A stretch of 64,000 bases of DNA from an uncultured Phascolarctobacterium sp. Its GTDB lineage: Bacteria; Bacillota; Negativicutes; Acidaminococcales; Acidaminococcaceae. Location of the stretch: the NCBI GenBank assembly GCA_949295115.1, contig CASFJU010000008.1, forward strand, positions 31,582 to 95,581, written 5' to 3'. The position numbers and the translations under genes were made by a program. Every line of letters starts with the position of its first letter. Position 1 is the first letter of the stretch. The notes beneath the pieces are model-generated. The model had not been told where the DNA came from. It did no database searches and saw nothing but the letters and a program-made list of their open reading frames with translations. This document shows, piece by piece, positions 1 to 8,234 of the stretch.

Positions 1-468
1 GAAATACCCGCTGACGGCGAAACTGTAAACCTGCCCGGTTATGCCGAAACTGCCGAAAACAAAAAGACCGCCCGCCGTTTTTACGCACTGCTGAACCAGA
101 AGCGTTATGACGAAGCGGCTGAGCTTATCCACCCGGATTTTGTTTACTGGCCGCAGGTTGATACCTGCCTGCACGGCGGACAGGCCTTTATGGATATAGA
201 ACGCGCCAACATGGACCCCTGCGGTGACTACAAAATGCGTACCAAATTTATTATTGCCGAAGATGACCGTGTTGCCGTTTACCTGACCTTTGACGGCGTC
301 CTTTTGGGCGATAACTGGCACGGCGTACCCGTAAACAACAAACACATGGTGCTTGATTTTATGTGCATGCTGCGTTTTAAAGACGGCAAAATTATTGAAA
401 AGCGCGCCAAGTACGACCGTTATTTTATCTTCAAAAGCCTTGGCGTAAAAACGCTGGAACTTAAATAA
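1..468 (+). CDS. NTF2-like (SnoaL-type) domain protein, 5'-truncated by the window
   Basis: The frame is open from base 1 to the stop at 466-468, so the visible 155 residues are the C-terminal part of a longer protein. The stretch TARRFYALLNQKRYDEAAELIHPDFVYWP is split here as a helix followed by an aromatic-rich strand, and a later YLTFDGVL...MCMLRFKDGKIIEKRAKYD pattern is the usual SnoaL/NTF2 ending, where a small alpha+beta cone encloses a ligand pocket. The substrate cannot be named. The next gene begins four bases after the stop, so the two are probably co-transcribed. An internal ATG at 190 is unlikely to be the start because the homologous fold begins upstream of it. Confidence 0.6.
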   Translation, partial: EIPADGETVNLPGYAETAENKKTARRFYALLNQKRYDEAAELIHPDFVYWPQVDTCLHGGQAFMDIERANMDPCGDYKMRTKFIIAEDDRVAVYLTFDGVLLGDNWHGVPVNNKHMVLDFMCMLRFKDGKIIEKRAKYDRYFIFKSLGVKTLELK

Positions 469-471
469 TCC

Positions 472-1104
472 ATGCACCCGATAGTTAAAGAAGGTTATCC
501 CTTTATCTTTTACGCCGCCGGTACGGCACTGGCTGCTTTTTATCTGGGCGGGCTGCCCGCAGCGATACCTTTTGCGGTGCTGGCGCTGTATTTCAGTTAC
601 TTTTTCCGCAATCCCAAACGTAATGCGCCCAAAGACGGCAATATTTTATATGCTCCCGCTGACGGTACGGTAATGGGCGTGGAAGATATTTTCGACAATG
701 AATATCTGGACGCGCCCGCCAAAAAGGTAACAATTTTTCTATCCGTTTTAAACGTACACGTTAACCGCAGCCCTATGGACGGCGAAATAAATTACCGCCG
801 CTATACCTGCGGGCATTACGCGCCGGCATATAAAGACAGCGCCCCTTTTGAAAACGAACGCCATGCCATCGGCATTGAAAATGACGGCATGCGCATACTC
901 GTTATACAGATTGCCGGTATTTTAGCACGCCGCATCGTATCGTGGGTTGATATCGGTCAAAAACTTACGCAGGGGCAATGCTACGGCATGATAAAATTCG
1001 GCTCCTGTACGGAATTGATAGTACCGCAAAACGTAACTATAAACGTCCGCAAAGGCGATAAGGTTACAGGCGGCGTTACCGTTATCGGCAAAATTGAAAA
1101 ATAA
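472..1104 (+). CDS. psd: phosphatidylserine decarboxylase proenzyme, short form
   Basis: 210 residues. Phosphatidylserine decarboxylases make phosphatidylethanolamine from phosphatidylserine at the inner membrane; the short form is a pyruvoyl enzyme that cleaves itself at a Gly-Ser pair. Seen here: two hydrophobic N-terminal segments (about residues 8-45), the FRNPKR motif, PADGTV near residue 62, the VHVNRSP motif near 95-101 and a KFGSC site at residues 175-179, with Gly177-Ser178 as the expected cleavage point. The ribosome site is poor and the gene begins directly after the preceding stop, so translation may be coupled. Archaetidylserine decarboxylase-like activity is a possible alternative within the family. 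Confidence 0.88.
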   Translation: MHPIVKEGYPFIFYAAGTALAAFYLGGLPAAIPFAVLALYFSYFFRNPKRNAPKDGNILYAPADGTVMGVEDIFDNEYLDAPAKKVTIFLSVLNVHVNRSPMDGEINYRRYTCGHYAPAYKDSAPFENERHAIGIENDGMRILVIQIAGILARRIVSWVDIGQKLTQGQCYGMIKFGSCTELIVPQNVTINVRKGDKVTGGVTVIGKIEK

Positions 1105-1266
1105 ACCGTTTGTAAAAACTAAACCCTGCCTTGATACTGTTAAAAACATGAAGGCAAAAGCCGTTAAGGAGTGGCTGAAATAAAAATACCGGGGGCTAAC
1201 CACGATTTTTATGCCTTACGGCGATATTCTGCTATAATAATAAAAAAAGCATTACGGAGGGGTAAT

Positions 1267-2145
1267 ATGTTTGAACTGGTACAGGTTGCGGAAAATACCT
1301 ATTATATTGAAAGCCCTGCCAAAATTGGGCTGGTAAAATTAAAAGATAAGGACGTTTTCCTGATTGACAGCGGTAACGACAAGGACGCCGGGCGCAAGGT
1401 GCGCCAGATTTTAGATGCTAACGGCTGGCATTTAACTGCTATTTACAACACGCACGCCAATGCAGACCACATCGGCGGCAATAAATACCTGCAAGGGCAG
1501 ACGGGCTGTAAAATTTACGCGCCGGGCATTGATTGCGCCGTTACGCGTTACCCGGTGCTGGAACCGGCGTTTTTGTACGGCGGCTACCCCTGCAAGGATT
1601 TGCGGCACAAATTTTTAATGGCGCAGGAAAGCCCCGCAGAGGATTTAACGCCGGAAGTTATGCCGGAAGGGTTTGAAATTATCAAATTGCCGGGGCACTT
1701 TTTTGACATGGTGGGATACCGCACGCCGGATGACGTGGTGTTCCTTGCGGATTGCCTTTCCAGCCGCGAGATTCTGGATAAGTACGGCATTGTGTTTATT
1801 TACGACGTTGCCGCTTACTTAAAAACGCTGGAAATGGTAAAAACGCTGAAAGCCAAAATGTTTGTACCCGCGCATACCGCCGCAGCGGAAGATATTGCGC
1901 CGCTTGCGCAGTACAACATTGATAAGGTGCATGAAGCCGCCGCCAAAATCTTGGAGTTGTGCGCCGAACCCATTTGTTTTGAGCAGCTTTTGCAAAAACT
2001 GTTTGCCGCTTACGGGCTTGTGATGAACTTTGAACAGTACGTTCTTGTCGGCAGTACGGTGCGCTCGTACCTTGCATGGCTGAAAGACACCGGCAAAGCA
2101 AATGTGATTTTTGACAACAACTTAATGCTGTGGCAGCGTGCATAA
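1267..2145 (+). CDS. MBL-fold metallo-hydrolase with HxNxDH motif
   Basis: 292 residues from ATG 1267, chosen because GGAGGGG lies seven bases upstream; the frame is open further upstream but without a ribosome site. The protein has the metallo-beta-lactamase layout: a NTHANADHIGGN motif near residues 61-72, GHFFDMVG near 140, a LADCL aspartate strand and a VPAHT histidine. The second histidine of the canonical HxHxDH motif is Asn65, a change I believe is shared by a subset of Firmicute MBL proteins. The C-terminal 80 residues look like a winged-helix tail as in lactamase_B plus MarR-like cap proteins. The substrate is unknown. It ends just before a strong hairpin terminator. Confidence 0.75.
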   Translation: MFELVQVAENTYYIESPAKIGLVKLKDKDVFLIDSGNDKDAGRKVRQILDANGWHLTAIYNTHANADHIGGNKYLQGQTGCKIYAPGIDCAVTRYPVLEPAFLYGGYPCKDLRHKFLMAQESPAEDLTPEVMPEGFEIIKLPGHFFDMVGYRTPDDVVFLADCLSSREILDKYGIVFIYDVAAYLKTLEMVKTLKAKMFVPAHTAAAEDIAPLAQYNIDKVHEAAAKILELCAEPICFEQLLQKLFAAYGLVMNFEQYVLVGSTVRSYLAWLKDTGKANVIFDNNLMLWQRA

Positions 2146-2171
2146 GCGTGCTTGCCAAAAGGGCATAAAAC

Positions 2172-2204
2172 AAAAACCACCCAATAATGGGTGGCTTTTA
2201 TTTT
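2172..2204. terminator. bidirectional intrinsic terminator
   Basis: CCACCC (2177-2182) pairs with GGGTGG (2189-2194) across a six-base AT loop. A T-rich tail follows on the plus strand and an A run precedes it, giving a T tail on the minus strand, so it can end both the MBL gene and the converging lipoprotein gene. Confidence 0.8.
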
Positions 2205-2254
2205 ATAGGTGTAACTTGTGGCAAAATAGTTCAATTAATGATGATTTAAAATAA

Positions 2255-2977
2255 TTATTTTAGACCTTTTTGTTCCATCATGTAAGCTTTTCCGTTTTCA
2301 AACATAATTCTGGCATAACCGTCTTCGGTTTCCCATATATAGTGATCCAACTTTCTGGAGCCAATCAATCTAATATTTGTTTCCTCAGAATTTGTCAGCC
2401 GACCAGGCATTTTAAATGTAAGTACTACATCAGGATAACTATCTCCCTTTTGGATTTTTTGGTAGTTGCGTAATGTTAATTCATAACTGCTTTTGCCCTT
2501 AGTTAACAAGGAATACTGATTTAAGTATTCGACTTGTTCAGAAACCAAATTATTAATTGTACTTTGCATTTTATTGAAATAGGGGAGAGCCACTTCTTTT
2601 TCTGCATTGATTGGCAAAGAAGTTAATTCCAATCCAGTATCGAAAAGCATAATCACATCATTTAACATTAATCCAATTTGTTCTCGCATAAGTTTAGTAT
2701 CTTCAACATCTTTTTCGCTTTTAAATTTATTTTGCATATCTACAAATTGGGGTTTATATTTTTCTTCAATTAATTTTTTTACAGCATCATCAAACCGTTT
2801 ATCACCATATTTACTGCGGATCTCGTTTATTTCCTTAGTAAAATTTTGAAACAAAGTAAAACCAGGTTTAGCATATTCTTGATTTAATCTTTCAGCTTCT
2901 TTTTTAGGGTCCGCACCGCATCCGAGTATACTGATGCAGCAGATTAATGTTAATAAAACAATCAATACTTTTTTCAT
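2255..2977 (-). CDS. hypothetical lipoprotein
   Basis: 240 residues from ATG 2977. That start is preferred to an in-frame TTG at 2986 because AAGGAG ends nine bases upstream of it. Residues 1-20 form a signal peptide with a lipobox ending ILGC, so the mature protein begins at a lipid-modified cysteine. The rest is a helical, charged domain (repeated E/K patterns, residues 25-160) followed by a beta-rich tail with YARIMFENGKAYM. I do not recognise a family. The gene is clearly more AT-rich than the psd, MBL and leu genes around it and lies next to another AT-rich orphan gene, which suggests the pair was acquired. Confidence 0.65.
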   Translation of the reverse strand: MKKVLIVLLTLICCISILGCGADPKKEAERLNQEYAKPGFTLFQNFTKEINEIRSKYGDKRFDDAVKKLIEEKYKPQFVDMQNKFKSEKDVEDTKLMREQIGLMLNDVIMLFDTGLELTSLPINAEKEVALPYFNKMQSTINNLVSEQVEYLNQYSLLTKGKSSYELTLRNYQKIQKGDSYPDVVLTFKMPGRLTNSEETNIRLIGSRKLDHYIWETEDGYARIMFENGKAYMMEQKGLK

Positions 2978-3061
2978 TGATAACAACTCCTTATTTTATC
3001 GGCTTCCTTATTGTTTTTTGCTTTATGCATTATTGATTATTAAGAGAAATTGATTGCTGCA

Positions 3062-3883
3062 TTAAATTTGATGTATTGTTTTGAAGTATTTACAGAAAAA
3101 TAATACGTCTACACACCATTTTCTTACATCATCTTGACTAAGAGTGATATTTCCACCTTCATGAATAATATCATTACGTTTATTGCGCATTGCATCTAAA
3201 CTATCAATTAAAAATTTAGGGCAAGGTAATAAATTGTTTTGGGAGGTAACTTTAGCTAAATCTTTTTTTAATTTTATATAGTATGAATGTTGTTTGTATT
3301 TTTTACTATAATTGTATAGGAATTTACCTAAAATAAATTCAGCGGCTATTTGAAGTTTTATTATTGTATCAACATATTCATTATTGAAATAACATTGATA
3401 TGCTTCTGATATTTGTTTTAATGAAGGATCATTTAGTATTTTTTCTGGAACATATACATATGAAATATTTACATCTGTGGTTGTTGCAGGTTTAGTCTTA
3501 TCAATTATGTATGGATATAATTGTTTGTGAGTGTTGTATATTGTATTAAGCGGACTGTTTCCAAGTAGTTCCATAGGAAAAAGATTGCCATTTCCTTCCG
3601 GAGTGTAATTTATATATAATAATTTACCGTTGTTTATTTCTTTGCTAAGGTCAAGTTTATAAATCTGTTCTGGTTCAAGTTTAATTTTTATAAATTTATT
3701 TGGGCAACAAAGCAGAATATGCTGAAAATTAAAGTTAGTTAATGTAGTATTAAATGCAAAATCTAATGCAAGTTCATGTAAATTTTGACTGTTTTTAATA
3801 CCTTGAAAATACTCATAAAATGCTTTGTCGCTGAATACATTAGACAGTGTTGCTGTTAAAAAGTAATTAAAAAAATCAAACAT
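3062..3883 (-). CDS. hypothetical protein with C-terminal HEPN-like domain
   Basis: 273 residues, AT-rich. The N-terminal 150 residues show no family I know. From about residue 155 the sequence is helical (ISEAYQCYFNNEYVDTIIK...) and ends with MRNKRNDIIHEGG, which contains Arg236-x4-His241, the R-x4-6-H signature of HEPN ribonucleases and of related HEPN-like proteins. HEPN domains are common in toxins, abortive-infection and CRISPR proteins. No MNT-type nucleotidyltransferase antitoxin or other partner is visible beside it, so a defence role is only an inference. The start ATG at 3883 follows a weak ribosome site (AGGT). Confidence 0.55.
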   Translation of the reverse strand: MFDFFNYFLTATLSNVFSDKAFYEYFQGIKNSQNLHELALDFAFNTTLTNFNFQHILLCCPNKFIKIKLEPEQIYKLDLSKEINNGKLLYINYTPEGNGNLFPMELLGNSPLNTIYNTHKQLYPYIIDKTKPATTTDVNISYVYVPEKILNDPSLKQISEAYQCYFNNEYVDTIIKLQIAAEFILGKFLYNYSKKYKQHSYYIKLKKDLAKVTSQNNLLPCPKFLIDSLDAMRNKRNDIIHEGGNITLSQDDVRKWCVDVLFFCKYFKTIHQI

Positions 3884-4061
3884 ATGTACCTCATAGTTTA
3901 AATTATGATGTCAATTAAATTTTCATTCATTTTCTCCGTATAACTATTTTTATTATATATACATTTAGAGTTAAAAACAAGGTAATGTTTATAGTTGTTG
4001 AAATAAGGATATGCTTTTTTAACAGCTTTAGTAATTTGTCATGAGTAAAGTAGCAGATAAT

Positions 4062-4094
4062 AAAAAAGCATACCGAAAAACGGTATGCTTTTTA
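4062..4094 (-). terminator. terminator of xpt
   Basis: A 13 bp perfect stem (4063-4075 with 4081-4093) with a five-base loop. On the minus strand it ends in a T run directly after the xpt stop codon. Confidence 0.85.
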
Positions 4095-4098
4095 TTTT

Positions 4099-4671
4099 TT
4101 ATTCTTCAAATACAACTTGTCCGTCTTTAAAGGCTTTAATGCGCGCCAGCGATTCCAGATGGTAGCCTGCGTCCACAATGCGCTGGTGCCCTGGCTGGAA
4201 GGATTTTTCAATCACAATGCCGATGCCTGCAACCTTGCAGCCTGCCTGATGGGCAATATCCGCAAGGCCGAGCGCCGCTTCGCCGTTAGCTAAAAAGTCG
4301 TCCACAATCAAAACGCTTTCGCCTTCGTGTAAAAACTTTTTCAGCACGCTTACGTCGCTGGTAACTTTTTTGGTAAAGCTGTAAACCTTGGTGGTGTAGG
4401 CCGCGCTGCTCATCAGCTCGCTTTTCTGCTTGCGGGCAAATACAACCGGCACATGCAGGCACAGCGCCGTTGTCAGCGCACATGCGATGCCGCTGGATTC
4501 AATGGTAAAAACCTTGTCGATTTTTTCGTCTTTAAAACGCTCGGCAAATTCCTTGCCGACAGCCATCATCAGTTCCGGGTCAATCTGATGGTTTAAAAAA
4601 GAATCTACCTTTAAAATGGAATCATTCAGCACGATTCCTTCGCTTTTGATTTTGTCTTTCAACAGTTTCAT
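4099..4671 (-). CDS. xpt: xanthine phosphoribosyltransferase
   Basis: 190 residues, the usual Xpt length. It converts xanthine and PRPP to XMP for purine salvage in the cytosol. The PRPP-binding motif VLIVDDFLANGEA is at residues 120-132, with ESSGIA near 58-63 and the K-rich RKQKSELM flexible loop at 80-87, as in Bacillus Xpt. The start ATG 4671 follows GGGGTGG. In many Firmicutes xpt carries a purine riboswitch; I looked at the 120 bases upstream and do not see the conserved purine aptamer. The gene is divergent from the leu operon and has its own terminator, so it appears monocistronic. Confidence 0.92.
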   Translation of the reverse strand: MKLLKDKIKSEGIVLNDSILKVDSFLNHQIDPELMMAVGKEFAERFKDEKIDKVFTIESSGIACALTTALCLHVPVVFARKQKSELMSSAAYTTKVYSFTKKVTSDVSVLKKFLHEGESVLIVDDFLANGEAALGLADIAHQAGCKVAGIGIVIEKSFQPGHQRIVDAGYHLESLARIKAFKDGQVVFEE

Positions 4672-4797
4672 GCTGCCACCCCTGCTTTTCCGTATATCTG
4701 TTAAATAATAGAATATGCCATTTTACGCAAATAGTCCAGTATTTTGTTAAATAAAATACAAAAATTGCATATTTAACATTCAACAATACAAAAAATC

Positions 4798-4826
4798 TTG
4801 ACAGACACTAAAAATATTGAGATAAT
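4798..4826 (+). promoter_or_regulatory. promoter of the leuCDB T-box transcript
   Basis: TTGACA at 4798-4803 and GATAAT at 4821-4826 with 17 bp spacing, a near-perfect SigA promoter. Transcription should begin near 4833, just before the T-box. Confidence 0.85.
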
Positions 4827-4832
4827 GTAAAG

Positions 4833-5085
4833 GCAACATAAACATCATAAGCATTGTGTTATTGATAAAGGCTAAGAACGGGAACAGGCCACGGCAACCG
4901 GCACAGAGAGGCGGCGGAAGGTGCAAGCCGCAGCGGTTAAATGGCAGATGCTCGCCCGGGAGCCGCGCTTTTGAACTTTAGTAGGAAGTGCCGCCGACGC
5001 AGCGTTACGCAAAATGAAGACCCAATCAGGGTGGTACCGCGGTGCATAATCGCCCCTGTCTGCAAAACGCAGGCAGGTTTTTTTA
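4833..5085 (+). promoter_or_regulatory. T-box leader, leucine-specific, with terminator
   Basis: The conserved T-box AGGGTGGTACCGCGG is at 5028-5042. Its TGGT (5032-5035) would pair with the ACCA end of an uncharged tRNA with discriminator A, as tRNA-Leu has. The stem I part contains AGAGAG and a GGTGCAA distal region, then GATG-CTC-GCCCGGGAGC; CTC at 4951-4953 is a leucine codon followed by a purine, as expected of a specifier. The competing terminator pairs 5055-5063 with 5069-5077 before a seven-base T run. Uncharged tRNA-Leu should therefore switch on leuCDB. Confidence 0.93.
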
Positions 5086-5122
5086 TTTGTCTTTATGGAT
5101 TAAACAACAGGAGGAAGTTACT

Positions 5123-6385
5123 ATGGGTATGACGATGACGGAAAAGATACTGGCAAGGCACGCCGGGCGCGACAGCGTTTCCGCGGGCGATTTGCTGGTA
5201 TCGCAGGTGGATTTGGTGCTGGCAAACGATATTACCGGCCCTCCGGCGATTAACGAGTTTGAAAAAATCGGCAGGCCGGTGTTTGACAAAAATAAAATCG
5301 CTTTGGTGCCGGACCATTTTTCGCCCTGCAAGGATATTAAGGCGGCAACGATGTGCAAAACCATGCGTGATTTTGCGCGCGCGCACGAAATTAAAAATTA
5401 TTTTGAAGTGGGCCGCATGGGCATTGAGCATACCCTGCTGCCGGACAGCGGGCTTGTTGCGCCGGGCGAGATTGTTATCGGCGCGGATTCGCACACCTGC
5501 ACTTACGGTGCGGTGAACGCGCTCTCAACCGGTATGGGTTCCACCGATATCGGCTGCGCGATGGCAAGCGGCACCAGCTGGTTTAAAGTGCCTGCCGCCA
5601 TTAAGGTTGAACTTACCGGCAAGCTGCCGCGCTTTGTAAAAGGCAAGGACGTTATTTTAACCTTAATCGGCATGATTGGTGTGGACGGCGCACGTTACCA
5701 GTCGCTGGAGTTTTGCGGCGACGGCGTGGCGGAGCTGGAAATGGCCGACCGCTTTACCATTTGCAACATGGCGATTGAAGCGGGCGCTAAAAACGGTATC
5801 TTCTCCGTGGACGATAAAACGATTGCTTACCTTAAAGGGCGCGTGGACCGCGAGTGGCAGGGCGTTGAGCCTGACGCCGACGCTGTTTACGAGCGCGTGG
5901 TAACGATTGAGCTTGATAAATTAGTGCCGGTTGTTGCTTACCCGCACCTGCCGGAAAACACGCATCCGGCAACCGAAGGGCGCGATATTAAAATCGACCA
6001 GGTTGTTGTGGGCAGCTGCACCAACGGACGCCTTGAGGATTTGGCGCAGGCGGCGGAGGTTCTGAAAGGGCGCAAGGTGCATCCTTCCGTGCGCTGCATC
6101 ATCATCCCTGCCACGCAGGAGATTTACAAAGAAGCGATGAAGCTGGGCTACATCGATACCTTTATCGACGCGGGCGCGGCTGTAAGCACCCCGACCTGCG
6201 GGCCGTGCCTTGGCGGCTACATGGGCATTTTGGCTGCGGGCGAAAGGGCAGTGAGCACCACTAACCGCAACTTCCGCGGGCGCATGGGCCATGTGGACAG
6301 CGAGGTTTACCTGGCAAGCCCGTACACGGCGGCGGCAAGTGCCGTAACCGGTTATATTACCAGCCCCGAGGAGGTAATGAAATGA
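5123..6385 (+). CDS. leuC: 3-isopropylmalate dehydratase large subunit
   Basis: 420 residues, homoaconitase-type short LeuC. With LeuD it isomerises 2-isopropylmalate to 3-isopropylmalate in leucine synthesis. The three [4Fe-4S] ligands are visible: Cys299 in GSCTNG, and Cys359 and Cys362 in [19 protein letters not shown] is the substrate-binding motif. ATG 5123 was chosen because it follows GGAGGAAG at nine bases and lies after the T-box terminator; the same frame is open upstream inside the leader. The last four bases overlap the leuD start (ATGA). Confidence 0.96.
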   Translation: MGMTMTEKILARHAGRDSVSAGDLLVSQVDLVLANDITGPPAINEFEKIGRPVFDKNKIALVPDHFSPCKDIKAATMCKTMRDFARAHEIKNYFEVGRMGIEHTLLPDSGLVAPGEIVIGADSHTCTYGAVNALSTGMGSTDIGCAMASGTSWFKVPAAIKVELTGKLPRFVKGKDVILTLIGMIGVDGARYQSLEFCGDGVAELEMADRFTICNMAIEAGAKNGIFSVDDKTIAYLKGRVDREWQGVEPDADAVYERVVTIELDKLVPVVAYPHLPENTHPATEGRDIKIDQVVVGSCTNGRLEDLAQAAEVLKGRKVHPSVRCIIIPATQEIYKEAMKLGYIDTFIDAGAAVSTPTCGPCLGGYMGILAAGERAVSTTNRNFRGRMGHVDSEVYLASPYTAAASAVTGYITSPEEVMK

Positions 6386-6873
6386 GTAAAGTTTGGCGTT
6401 ATGGCGACCATGTAGATACGGATGTAATCATCCCCGCAAGATATTTGAACATCAGCGATTTTAACGAGCTGGCCGAACACGCGATGGAGGACAGCAAGGA
6501 GAATTTGGTGGTAAACTTTGCCGCCAATGTAAAGCCGGGCGACATTGTGGTGGCAGGCAAAAACTTTGGCTGCGGCTCCAGCCGCGAACACGCGCCTGTT
6601 GTGTTGAAAGTGAAAGGCGTTAAGTGCATTATCGCCGACAGCTTTGCCCGCATTTTTTACCGCAACGCGATTAACATCGGACTGCCGGTGCTGGAAATCG
6701 GCAAGGACGTGGAGCAGATTGAAGCGGGCGACGAGCTTGATGTGGATATGGCGAAGGGCGAAATTAAAATAGTCAACAAAAACATTACCATTAAAACCAA
6801 GCCCCTGCCGGAATTTATCCAGAAAATTGCCGACTGCGGCGGTTTAATTAACTACATTAAAGGAGAGCAATAA
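6382..6873 (+). CDS. leuD: 3-isopropylmalate dehydratase small subunit
   Basis: 163 residues, the swivelling domain partner of Leu[12 protein letters not shown] near residue 13 and [12 protein letters not shown] near 61 are the family signatures. The start overlaps the leuC stop by four bases, indicating translational coupling and a 1:1 complex. leuB follows after one base. Confidence 0.96.
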   Translation: MSKVWRYGDHVDTDVIIPARYLNISDFNELAEHAMEDSKENLVVNFAANVKPGDIVVAGKNFGCGSSREHAPVVLKVKGVKCIIADSFARIFYRNAINIGLPVLEIGKDVEQIEAGDELDVDMAKGEIKIVNKNITIKTKPLPEFIQKIADCGGLINYIKGEQ

Positions 6874-6874
6874 G

Positions 6875-7945
6875 ATGAAGATAACTTTACTGCCGGGCGA
6901 CGGCATCGGCGTGGAAATTGTCGATGCTGCCGTAGAAGTGCTGGACGCAGCGGCAAAAAAATATAACTTTACCGTTGAATACGACAAAAAACTGATTGGC
7001 GGCGCCGCTATCGACGCTTTCGGTACTCCGCTGCCGGAGGAAACCTTAGCATCTGCCAAAGCGAGTGACGCAGTGCTGTTGGGCGCTGTCGGCGGACCGA
7101 AATGGGATAATGTTGACCCGTCCATCCGCCCGGAAAAGGGCCTTTTAAATATCCGCAAAGGGCTGGGGCTTTACTGCAACCTGCGCCCGATGTCGGTATC
7201 GCGCTTTACGGCGCATTTAAGCCCGCTTAAAACGGAACGCGCCGAAGGCGCCGACCTTTTGATTGTACGCGAGCTGACAGGCGGCATTTACTTTGGCACG
7301 CACAACGAGGCACACATTAACGCAGACGGCGTGGAAGAAGCCAGCGACATTGAAATGTACACCCGCCCGGAAGTAGAACGCATTGCCCGCTTTGCCTTTG
7401 AAGCGGCACGCAAACGCCGCGGCAAGGTGACGAGCGTTGATAAAGCCAATGTTTTGGGCAGCAGCCGCATGTGGCGCAAAATTGTTACCGAAATGCGCGA
7501 TAAGGATTACCCCGATGTTGAGCTGAACCATTTTTATGTAGACAACTGCGCTATGCAGCTGGTGCTGAACCCGAAACAGTTTGACGTTATTTTAACCAAC
7601 AACATCTTCGGCGATATTTTAAGCGACGAAGCCAGCACCATTGCAGGAAGCATAGGTTTACTGCCGAGTGCAAGCCTTGGCGACGGCGCAGGCATGTACG
7701 AGCCTATCCACGGCAGTGCGCCGGATATTGCGGGGCAGGGCATTGCCAACCCGCTGGCTACCATTTTAAGCGTGGCCATGATGCTGAGATATTCGCTGAA
7801 CCAGGACGCAGCGGCGGACGCAGTTGAACGCGCCGTTGACGAAGTGCTGGAAGCAGGCTACCGCACGCCGGATTTATATGCCGAAGGGCTGAAAAAAGTA
7901 AGCACCGCCGAAATGGGCAAACTTGTTGCCGCAGCGGTAAAATAA
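6875..7945 (+). CDS. leuB: 3-isopropylmalate dehydrogenase
   Basis: 356 residues. Oxidises and decarboxylates 3-isopropylmalate with NAD to 2-oxoisocaproate precursor. LLPGDGIG at residues 5-12, the [10 protein letters not shown] motif near 132-141, the DNCAMQLV region and [12 protein letters not shown] near 243 are the isopropylmalate dehydrogenase signatures; GSAPDIAG is the NAD site. Last gene of the leuCDB operon; leuA is not in this window between the T-box and leuC. Confidence 0.96.
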   Translation: MKITLLPGDGIGVEIVDAAVEVLDAAAKKYNFTVEYDKKLIGGAAIDAFGTPLPEETLASAKASDAVLLGAVGGPKWDNVDPSIRPEKGLLNIRKGLGLYCNLRPMSVSRFTAHLSPLKTERAEGADLLIVRELTGGIYFGTHNEAHINADGVEEASDIEMYTRPEVERIARFAFEAARKRRGKVTSVDKANVLGSSRMWRKIVTEMRDKDYPDVELNHFYVDNCAMQLVLNPKQFDVILTNNIFGDILSDEASTIAGSIGLLPSASLGDGAGMYEPIHGSAPDIAGQGIANPLATILSVAMMLRYSLNQDAAADAVERAVDEVLEAGYRTPDLYAEGLKKVSTAEMGKLVAAAVK

Positions 7946-8004
7946 AAAACGCAGCCGTAAAATAAGGGAAACACAAATAAACAAGATATAAATAAGGGAA
8001 AGAA

Positions 8005-8040
8005 AACAGGCGCAGACCATTAGGTTTGCGCCTGTTGATT
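8005..8040 (+). terminator. hairpin after leuB, probable terminator
   Basis: A 14 bp stem (8005-8018 with 8023-8036, one G-U pair) and a four-base loop. The following TTGATTTTG is only a moderate T tract. Confidence 0.6.
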
Positions 8041-8052
8041 TTGTATGTTCAA

Positions 8053-8215
8053 AATATATAGCCAAAGATTATACTGTTACGGCGTTGCAAAAATGCTGCG
8101 GCTCCTCCGATTCCGCCCGTGCTGCGCGTCCGGGCTTTCGAAATTTATCGCTTTTGTATTTAGCCGCCGCAGTTTTTGTCTGCCGCCTTACAGCATAACA
8201 CTTTGGCTATATTGA
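8053..8215. repeat. about 160 bp imperfect palindrome between convergent genes
   Basis: The 5' arm (about 8055-8103, with TATAGCCAAAG near its tip) is the near-complement of the 3' arm (about 8162-8214, with CTTTGGCTATA). The match continues inward through CTGT..ACGGCG and GCAAAAA.GCTGCGGCT, so each arm is about 50 bases. The centre (8109-8150) is GC-rich and holds its own small hairpin. It has no open frame. It could be a MITE-like or REP-type repeat, or a large 3' structure shared by the convergent leuB and 8235 genes. I did not see a second copy in this window. Confidence 0.55.
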
Positions 8216-8234
8216 GAGGAGCATTTATATGTTT

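Noticed and set aside
4672..4797. Purine riboswitch upstream of xpt
   Set aside because: The minus-strand leader lacks the conserved purine aptamer bases and a leader terminator.
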